The notes beneath the pieces were generated by a model, which was not told the origin of the DNA, did no database searches, and worked only from the letters and a program-made list of their open reading frames with translations. Shown piece after piece: positions 59,094-64,000 of a stretch of DNA of 64,000 nt (position 1 is the stretch's first letter; each line of letters begins with the position of its first letter). The translations under genes were made by a program, and so were the position numbers. The DNA is from an uncultured Anaerolineales bacterium (lineage in GTDB: Bacteria; Chloroflexota; Anaerolineae; Anaerolineales; Villigracilaceae): NCBI GenBank assembly GCA_937928015.1, contig CALFXA010000215.1, positions 1 to 64,000 on the forward strand. Direction: 5' to 3'.

Positions 59094-61568
59094 TTACACC
59101 ACGATGTTGACCAGCTTCTTATTCGCAACAATGACCTTACGCGGCTCCTTGCCATCCAGATACTTCTGGACATTGTCGCTGGCCAGCGCCGCCGACTTGA
59201 TCTGTTCCTCGCTGGCTTCGGCAGGGACGATGATTTTGTCGCGCAGCTTGCCGTTGACCTGGACGGGAATCTCGATGGATTCTTCCTTTGCGGCAGCCTC
59301 GTCCACCTTCGGCCAGGATTGCTGATGGATCGAGTAGGGCTTGCCCAGTTGCCCGGTCCACAGTTCCTCGGCGATGTGTGGGGCGATGGGAGCCAGCATC
59401 TTCAGGTAGATTTCCTGCGCTTCCTTCCAAGCGTCGCTGCCAGCCACGCCTGCTTCTCGCGCCTTGTACATTTCGTTCAGCAATTCCATCAGTGCGGAGA
59501 TGATGGTGTTGAACTCGAAGTTCTCGAAATCACGAGTCACCTTGCGCAGGGTCTGGTGGACCTTGCGGCGCAGATTCTTTTTCGCCTCATCGGAAGCAAC
59601 CCCGGGCTGAGTCAGGTCGGTGAACAGGGTCCAGGTGCGGCGAATCCAGCGGGCAGAACCTTCGATGCCCTGCGAGTCCCACGGGGCGCCCATCTCCCAG
59701 CGCGCAAAGAACATCAGATAGGCGCGTACAGTATCGGCGCCGTATTTGTCCACCAGCACGTCGGGGGCGATCACGTTGCCGCGGCTCTTGGACATCTTCT
59801 CGTTGTCCTCGCCCAGCACCATACCCTGATTGCGCAGTTGGATCATCGGTTCGTTGCCCTCGGTGATGCCTGCATCGCGCAGCGCCTTGTGGAAGAAGCG
59901 CGTGTACAGCAGGTGCATCGTGGCATGTTCGATGCCACCCGTGTACGTATCCACGGGCATCCAGTAGTTGTATTCGGCCTCGTCGAACGGAGCCTTGTCA
60001 TACTTCGGCGACAGGTAGCGCAGGTGATACCACGACGAGCACATGAACGTGTCCATCGTGTCGGTCTCGCGCTCGGCGGGACCGCCGCACACGGGGCAGA
60101 TGGTGTTCTTCCAGGTCGGGTGCAGTTTCAGCGGCGACTCGCCGGTCGGCTTCCACTCCACGTCCTCGGGCAGGGTCACGGGCAGTTGGTCATCGGGCAC
60201 GGGATTCCAGCCGTGGATCGGGCAATTCACCATCGGGATGGGCGCGCCCCAATAACGCTGACGGCTGATCAGCCAATCACGGTAGCGATAGTTGACCGAT
60301 TCCTTGCCGATGCCTTTGGACTCCAACCAGTCGATGACCTTGGCGATGCTGGGATTCTTGCGTCCCTTCTCGACGTTGACCTTGGTCCCGTTTAACATGC
60401 CTGAATTGACCATCACGCCGGGTCCCACATAAGCGGCTTCCATCGTGGACCCATCGGGGGCGTCCTGACCCTCAGGCTGGATCACGGGGATGATCTCCAA
60501 CCCATACTTGCGGGCGAAGGCGAAGTCGCGTTCGTCGTGGGCAGGGACAGCCATGATGGCGCCCGTGCCATACGACATCAGCACATAATCCGCAATCCAG
60601 ATCGGGATGCGCGCGCCATTGACGGGGTTGATGGCGTATCCGCCAGTGAAGACGCCCGTCTTCTCTTTGTCCACCGCGCCGCGCTGGATGTCGGATTGAC
60701 GCGCGGCCTGGGCCTTGTACTCCTCGACGGCGGCCTTGTTCTCGGGCGTAGTGATCTCGTCCACCAGCGGATGCTCGGGCGAGAAGACCATGAAGGTCGC
60801 ACCCCACAGCGTGTCGGGGCGGGTGGTGAAAATTTCCACGTCGTGGCTGCCCACTTCCGTCTTGAAGATCACAGATGCGCCTTCGCTACGGTCGATCCAG
60901 TTGGTCTGCAAGGTCTTGACCGTCTGTGGCCAGTCGATGCCATCGAAGTTCAATAGCTCATCGGCATACTTGGTGGTCTTGAAGAACCACTGGTTCAGAT
61001 CCTTCTTGATGACGGGCGTGCCGCAGCGTTCACAGTGACGGTCCTCGCCCCAGACCTGTTCGCGCGCCAGCGTGGTGTTACAGTTCGGGCAAAAGTCCAC
61101 GGGCGACATCTTGCGATAGGCCAGGCCCATCTTGTACAGTTGGATGAAGAACCATTCGGTCCATTTGTAGTATTCAGGTTCGCATGAGACGGCCTCGCGC
61201 TCCCAGTCGAACATGGCGCCCATCGATCGTAATTGCTTGCGCATGCGCACGATGTTGTCGCGCGTGCGTACCATCGGATGGATGCCGCTCTTGATGGCCG
61301 CATTCTCGGCGGGCAGGCCGAAGGCATCGAAGCCCATCGGGAACAGCACGTTGAATCCGCGCATCCGCATCCAGCGCGCGCGTGCATCGGAGGGCGTCAT
61401 CGCATACCAGTGACCGATGTGCAGGTCACCGCTGGGATAGGGCAGCATGGTCAGGGCATAATGCTTCGGCTTGCTATTATCGATCACCGAACGGTACAAC
61501 TGATCCGCGTCCCATTTGGTTTGCCACTTGCTTTCTATCTCTTTCGGATTGTAGTGAATATCTGCCAT
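59094..61568 (-). CDS. leuS: Leucyl-tRNA synthetase
   Basis: 824 residues, normal length for bacterial LeuRS. Class I motifs HIGH at 50-53 and KMSKS at 591-595. The editing domain (about 225-420) has GTGAIMAVPAHDERDF. Zinc-binding cysteines are in FCPNCNTT/CERCG and later ICPVCGGPAERE. The start at 61568 has GAGGAACGA upstream; the open frame extends to 61670 but overlaps the leucine-rich upstream ORF in another frame. It is preceded by a T-box leader with Leu specifier (61743-62054). Monocistronic, ended by a hairpin at 59045-59071. Confidence 0.97.
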   Translation of the reverse strand: MADIHYNPKEIESKWQTKWDADQLYRSVIDNSKPKHYALTMLPYPSGDLHIGHWYAMTPSDARARWMRMRGFNVLFPMGFDAFGLPAENAAIKSGIHPMVRTRDNIVRMRKQLRSMGAMFDWEREAVSCEPEYYKWTEWFFIQLYKMGLAYRKMSPVDFCPNCNTTLAREQVWGEDRHCERCGTPVIKKDLNQWFFKTTKYADELLNFDGIDWPQTVKTLQTNWIDRSEGASVIFKTEVGSHDVEIFTTRPDTLWGATFMVFSPEHPLVDEITTPENKAAVEEYKAQAARQSDIQRGAVDKEKTGVFTGGYAINPVNGARIPIWIADYVLMSYGTGAIMAVPAHDERDFAFARKYGLEIIPVIQPEGQDAPDGSTMEAAYVGPGVMVNSGMLNGTKVNVEKGRKNPSIAKVIDWLESKGIGKESVNYRYRDWLISRQRYWGAPIPMVNCPIHGWNPVPDDQLPVTLPEDVEWKPTGESPLKLHPTWKNTICPVCGGPAERETDTMDTFMCSSWYHLRYLSPKYDKAPFDEAEYNYWMPVDTYTGGIEHATMHLLYTRFFHKALRDAGITEGNEPMIQLRNQGMVLGEDNEKMSKSRGNVIAPDVLVDKYGADTVRAYLMFFARWEMGAPWDSQGIEGSARWIRRTWTLFTDLTQPGVASDEAKKNLRRKVHQTLRKVTRDFENFEFNTIISALMELLNEMYKAREAGVAGSDAWKEAQEIYLKMLAPIAPHIAEELWTGQLGKPYSIHQQSWPKVDEAAAKEESIEIPVQVNGKLRDKIIVPAEASEEQIKSAALASDNVQKYLDGKEPRKVIVANKKLVNIVV

Positions 61569-61611
61569 TCGTTCCTCATTGGAATTGATTTCTATGGTCA
61601 ACAGCCTGTTC

Positions 61612-61695
61612 TCAGACGGTCTTGAAGAGCAGGAGGCGTCGAAGAAGAGGCCCCTGTTTCCAGAAGACATAGTTGATTTGGATTTTAGGTTTCAT
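61612..61695 (-). CDS. Leucine-rich upstream ORF (27 residues) between T-box and leuS
   Basis: The ATG at 61695 stands five bases after a full AAAGGAGG. The peptide reads MKPKIQINYVFWKQ then GPLLRRLLLFKTV and stops at 61612, 44 bases before the leuS ATG. Five of its 27 residues are leucine, in two clusters (LL, LLL). It is downstream of the T-box terminator, so it is translated only when the leader is read through. Function unknown. It could be a second leucine-sensing leader peptide, a coupling device or a chance ORF, though the ribosome site is stronger than that of leuS. Confidence 0.55.
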   Translation of the reverse strand: MKPKIQINYVFWKQGPLLRRLLLFKTV

Positions 61696-61742
61696 TCGTG
61701 CCTCCTTTCCAGGCTGTAAAAATGTTTTGCGCTCGGTAAAAC

Positions 61743-62054
61743 AAAAAAGCCTTCATCCACACTGGGACGAAGGCCTGCTCCGCGGTACCACCCGAATTCG
61801 TCGTTTATATGAAGTCTTCGTCAGTAGCTTTTAGACTACTTGACCCAGGGCTATCCAACGCAACGACGCACTTTGACGCTATAACGGGCTTTCCCGTCAT
61901 CGACTACTGTATTTCACCGATGAAGTCCCTCGTTAGAGGAGGCGGGCGAGTTCGGCCTGATGCGTTCCCGTGGACACCATGAAGGGCTCTCACCTTACTC
62001 TCCCTTCTCGCTGACAGGATGGCTTACTACTCCAGCCATGACATTTAAATATGT
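61743..62054 (-). ncRNA. T-box riboswitch (tRNA-Leu responsive) leader of leuS
   Basis: The minus-strand leader contains the T-box core GGGTGGTACCGCGG (61793-61780), whose TGGT pairs with the tRNA 3' end ACCA. It is followed by a terminator, GCCTTC.../...GAAGGC with six T (61774-61743). Upstream are the stem I elements GGTGAGAGCC and the specifier segment GAACTCG, with CTC (Leu) at 61950-61948. This fits uncharged tRNA-Leu stabilising the antiterminator and switching on leuS. The specifier assignment rests on position and sequence only. The 5' end is set by the TATAAT at 62066-62061. Confidence 0.88.
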
Positions 62055-62060
62055 TTTTCG

Positions 62061-62066
62061 ATTATA
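62061..62066 (-). promoter_or_regulatory. -10 element of the leuS T-box promoter
   Basis: Minus-strand TATAAT placing the transcript start near 62054, just before the T-box stem I. The -35 region (GGTTTC) is poor, so the tRNA transcript may also read into it. Confidence 0.6.
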
Positions 62067-62071
62067 GCACA

Positions 62072-62098
62072 AGAGCGACCGGGGAAACCAGTCGCTCT
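62072..62098 (-). terminator. Terminator hairpin after the tRNA-Ala genes
   Basis: 8-bp stem AGAGCGAC / GTCGCTCT with a 11-base loop, then TTGTGC on the minus strand. It separates the tRNA transcript from the leuS T-box transcript. Confidence 0.65.
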
Positions 62099-62104
62099 CG
62101 CAGG

Positions 62105-62177
62105 TGGACCCAGGGGGATTCGAACCCCCGACCTTCTCAATGCCATTGAGACGCGCTCCCAACTGCGCTATGGGCCC
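62105..62177 (-). tRNA. tRNA-Ala (GGC)
   Basis: 73 bases with a closed cloverleaf: acceptor GGGCCCA/TGGGTCC, anticodon stem TCTCA/TGAGA with loop ATGGCAT giving anticodon GGC, and T-arm GGGGG-TTCGAAT-CCCCC. CCA is not encoded. It reads codons GCC and GCU. Confidence 0.97.
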
Positions 62178-62238
62178 TTGGTCGGATTTTGCGAGCAGCG
62201 AACTCTGACGTTCAAGTTGTCCACTGTTCGCTGCCTAG

Positions 62239-62311
62239 TGGACCTGAGGGGATTCGAACCCCTGACCTCCTCAGTGCGATTGAGGCGCGCTCCCAACTGC
62301 GCTACAGGCCC
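62239..62311 (-). tRNA. tRNA-Ala (CGC)
   Basis: 73 bases: acceptor GGGCCTG/CAGGTCC, anticodon stem CCTCA/TGAGG with loop ATCGCAC giving anticodon CGC, and T-arm closing AGGGG-TTCGAAT-CCCCT. CCA is not encoded. It reads GCG. It lies 61 bases upstream of tRNA-Ala (GGC) on the same strand and is probably co-transcribed. Confidence 0.97.
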
Positions 62312-62329
62312 GTAAACAAGGCGAGTGAC

Positions 62330-62358
62330 ATTCTACCTGACGCAGGAAGGGATGTCAA
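62330..62358 (-). promoter_or_regulatory. Promoter of the tRNA-Ala pair
   Basis: Minus-strand TTGACA (62358-62353), 17 bases, TAGAAT (62335-62330), placing the start about a dozen bases before tRNA-Ala (CGC). Confidence 0.85.
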
Positions 62359-62450
62359 GCGCCGGTAAAAAGGGAATTTGTCGGTTTACGTCACGCTTCA
62401 AAGTGTGTAAAATACAGGCCTGTTTCACCCAAGAGAAAAGAGAGGTAGTC

Positions 62451-62612
62451 ATGTATATCGATCCCAACACTGGCGGCATGCTTTTCCAGGTATTGGCCGC
62501 CGCCTTCGTTGCCGTTTCCGGCGTGGTGCTGGTTTTCGGCAGCAAAATCCGCCAATCCATCGCCAGCCTGCGCCGCCGCATGCGCAAGGACAAGGACGAG
62601 GATAGCGAATAG
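62451..62612 (+). CDS. Small membrane protein, 53 residues
   Basis: MYIDPNTGGMLFQVLAAAF at the start, one transmembrane helix (about 9-30), then a basic segment IRQSIASLRRRMRKDK and an acidic end. Family unknown to me. The ATG has GAGAGG upstream, and a possible promoter TTTACG-17-TAAAAT precedes it. Its stop (TAG) is immediately followed by the ATG of the phosphodiesterase, so the two are tightly coupled and may act together at the membrane. Confidence 0.78.
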   Translation: MYIDPNTGGMLFQVLAAAFVAVSGVVLVFGSKIRQSIASLRRRMRKDKDEDSE

Positions 62613-64000
62613 ATGCGCACGATCATCACAGGGTTTGATTCGTTCGACCCGGGCACGTTTGAAAGATTGCTCGAACAGGGGAAGATGCCCAACCTGGGAA
62701 AATACGCCAACACAAGCGGATATTCCCGCCTCGAAGTGTGTTCGCCGCCCCAGACCGAAGTCTCGTGGACCAGCATCGCCACCGGCGTGGACCCCGGCTC
62801 GCATGGCATCTTCGACTTCGTCCACCGCGACCCTGCCACTTACATCCCATACGTCTCGCTGCTGCCCACCCGCCAGAGTGCGGTCGGCGAGCAGTTTATG
62901 CCGCCTTATACCACCAAGACCCTCTTCCACGAAGCGGCTGACATGGGTTTCCCGTCCACAGCCTTGTGGTGGCCTGCCCTCTTCCCTGCGCGGCCCGAGC
63001 TGCCGGTCGGGACCATCCCCGGCTTGGGGACGCCCGACATCCGCGGCCAGTTGGGGGTGGGTACGCTCATGACCAGCGAGCCTTCCGAAAAGAAGAAGAC
63101 CCAGGTGCTCAAATTGGAATCGAGCGGGCGCGGAAAGTTTAGCGGCGCCCTCGAAGGGCCGAAGACCAAGACCAAAGACGGGATCAAGCCCATCCTCCTG
63201 CTGGTCACGGTGGACGTTCTCGATGAGACCTCCGCCCGTTTCACCATCGGCAAACAAACCCTGGACCTGAAGCTGGGCCAGTGGAGTCCGATCCTCGAGC
63301 TCCAGTTCCCGGCTGGATTCATGTCCACTCTGCACGCCATCACCCAGGTCATCCTGACCGAGGTGAAGGGCCGCGTCAGCCTGTACTTCCTGCCGTTGCA
63401 AATTCATCCACTGCATTCGCCGTGGCACTATGCCGCCCCGTCCTCGCTGGCCAAAGATTCGTGGACCAACGCCGGGCCATTCCTCACCCTTGGCTGGCCG
63501 CAGGATACCAACGCCCTCGAAGACGACTGCATCACCGACGATCAATTTCTCGCCCTATGTGACTCGATCTTCGAGTCGCGCAAGCGCGTCTTCTATCGCC
63601 GTCTCGACAATTTCAAGGAAGGCGTGCTGGCGGGCATCTTCGACTGTCTCGACCGCGTCCAGCACATGTTCCTGCGTGACCGCACTGACATCGTCGAGGA
63701 ATGGTATCTCAAACTCGATGGCTTCGTCGGCGATGTACAAACCCGCATCGACAAGCTCGGCCTGCAAAAATATCGCTACCTGGTCATGTCGGATCACGGC
63801 TTCAAGACCTTCGAACACAAGGTCAACGTCAATCACTGGCTGGTCCAGAACGGCTACATGAGCTTGACCACGCCTGATGGCGGCGACCTGAGTAAAGTGG
63901 ATTGGTCCAAGACCCGCGCCTATGCCCTCGGCCTCAACAGCCTATACCTAAACGTAGCAGGACGCGAAGGTCAGGGCATCGTCCAGGCGGCAGAACTCGA
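62613..64000 (+). CDS. Alkaline phosphatase / type I phosphodiesterase family protein (3' end beyond window)
   Basis: 462 residues visible; the frame is open at the window end. The N-terminus IITGFDSFDPGTFERLLEQG and the nucleophile region CSPPQTEVSWTSIATGVDPGSHGIFDF match the nucleotide pyrophosphatase/phosphodiesterase group, with the Thr/Ser nucleophile near SWTS. A metal-site segment YLVMSDHGFKTFEHKVNVN is in place. Two metal ions are expected. It starts directly at the stop of the 53-residue membrane protein. Substrate could be a nucleotide or a phosphonate/phosphodiester; unknown. Confidence 0.87.
   Translation, partial: MRTIITGFDSFDPGTFERLLEQGKMPNLGKYANTSGYSRLEVCSPPQTEVSWTSIATGVDPGSHGIFDFVHRDPATYIPYVSLLPTRQSAVGEQFMPPYTTKTLFHEAADMGFPSTALWWPALFPARPELPVGTIPGLGTPDIRGQLGVGTLMTSEPSEKKKTQVLKLESSGRGKFSGALEGPKTKTKDGIKPILLLVTVDVLDETSARFTIGKQTLDLKLGQWSPILELQFPAGFMSTLHAITQVILTEVKGRVSLYFLPLQIHPLHSPWHYAAPSSLAKDSWTNAGPFLTLGWPQDTNALEDDCITDDQFLALCDSIFESRKRVFYRRLDNFKEGVLAGIFDCLDRVQHMFLRDRTDIVEEWYLKLDGFVGDVQTRIDKLGLQKYRYLVMSDHGFKTFEHKVNVNHWLVQNGYMSLTTPDGGDLSKVDWSKTRAYALGLNSLYLNVAGREGQGIVQAAEL

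Noticed and set aside
62391..63545. 384-codon minus-strand frame opposite the phosphodiesterase
   Set aside because: The plus-strand frame carries the phosphodiesterase motifs; the minus frame has none.

Overview
The window looks like a chromosomal segment of a Gram-positive-like or monoderm bacterium. The best fit is the phylum Chloroflexota, class Anaerolineae. That placement is inference from overall style, not from a marker-gene search. The supporting signs are arrays of GAF/HAMP/PAS sensor proteins, threonine-proline-rich tails on exported proteins, a T-box in front of leuS, several apparently leaderless genes and a fairly high GC content. I see no rRNA, CRISPR array, transposase or prophage.

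Region 1 (1-19288, all minus strand) is a roughly 19 kb signal-transduction locus. In transcription order it holds a sensor histidine kinase and an OmpR-type regulator (overlapping by 4 bases), a terminator, and a REC-REC-GAF-PAS-kinase hybrid. These are followed by an NMT1/THI5-type solute-binding lipoprotein, three membrane HAMP-GAF receptors with no kinase domain, and a 1434-residue soluble PAS/GAF histidine kinase. The locus ends with a threonine-synthase-like PLP enzyme fused to a receiver domain and a stand-alone receiver cut by the window edge. The tightly packed part (13308 down to 1) reads as a sensory system with separate receptors, kinase and receivers, in which one receiver is attached to a metabolic enzyme.

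Region 2 (19440-30248) is mixed housekeeping and accessory: an SDR epimerase, a GNAT protein, a formyltransferase-like/beta-propeller protein, a creatininase-family hydrolase, a class A penicillin-binding protein, a MaoC hydratase, a large glycoside hydrolase-like protein and a small membrane protein. Region 3 (30293-39432) has a type IIA topoisomerase A subunit, an AT-richer patch with two small proteins, kbl, a helicase-associated protein without a motor, a lipid kinase and a GAF-diguanylate cyclase.

Region 4 (39592-50382) has a DprE2/DprE1-like oxidoreductase pair, lipB carrying an inserted repeat, and a TetR-led cluster (tetR, double flavodoxin, DUF2306, Rossmann protein, membrane protein). 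It continues with an FHA protein, an AI-2E-type transporter, a 59-residue protein and a P1 peptidase. Region 5 (50379-64000) has two tandem polytopic membrane paralogues, a holin-like protein, a GNAT protein and a MEDS/HD-GYP pair. It ends with leuS behind a T-box and a leucine-rich upstream ORF, two tRNA-Ala genes, a small membrane peptide and a phosphodiesterase cut by the window end.

The most unusual points are the PLP enzyme-receiver fusion and its split sensory operon, the leucine-rich ORF between the leuS T-box and leuS, and a dispersed repeat inserted in frame in lipB that also occurs in the gyrA leader.
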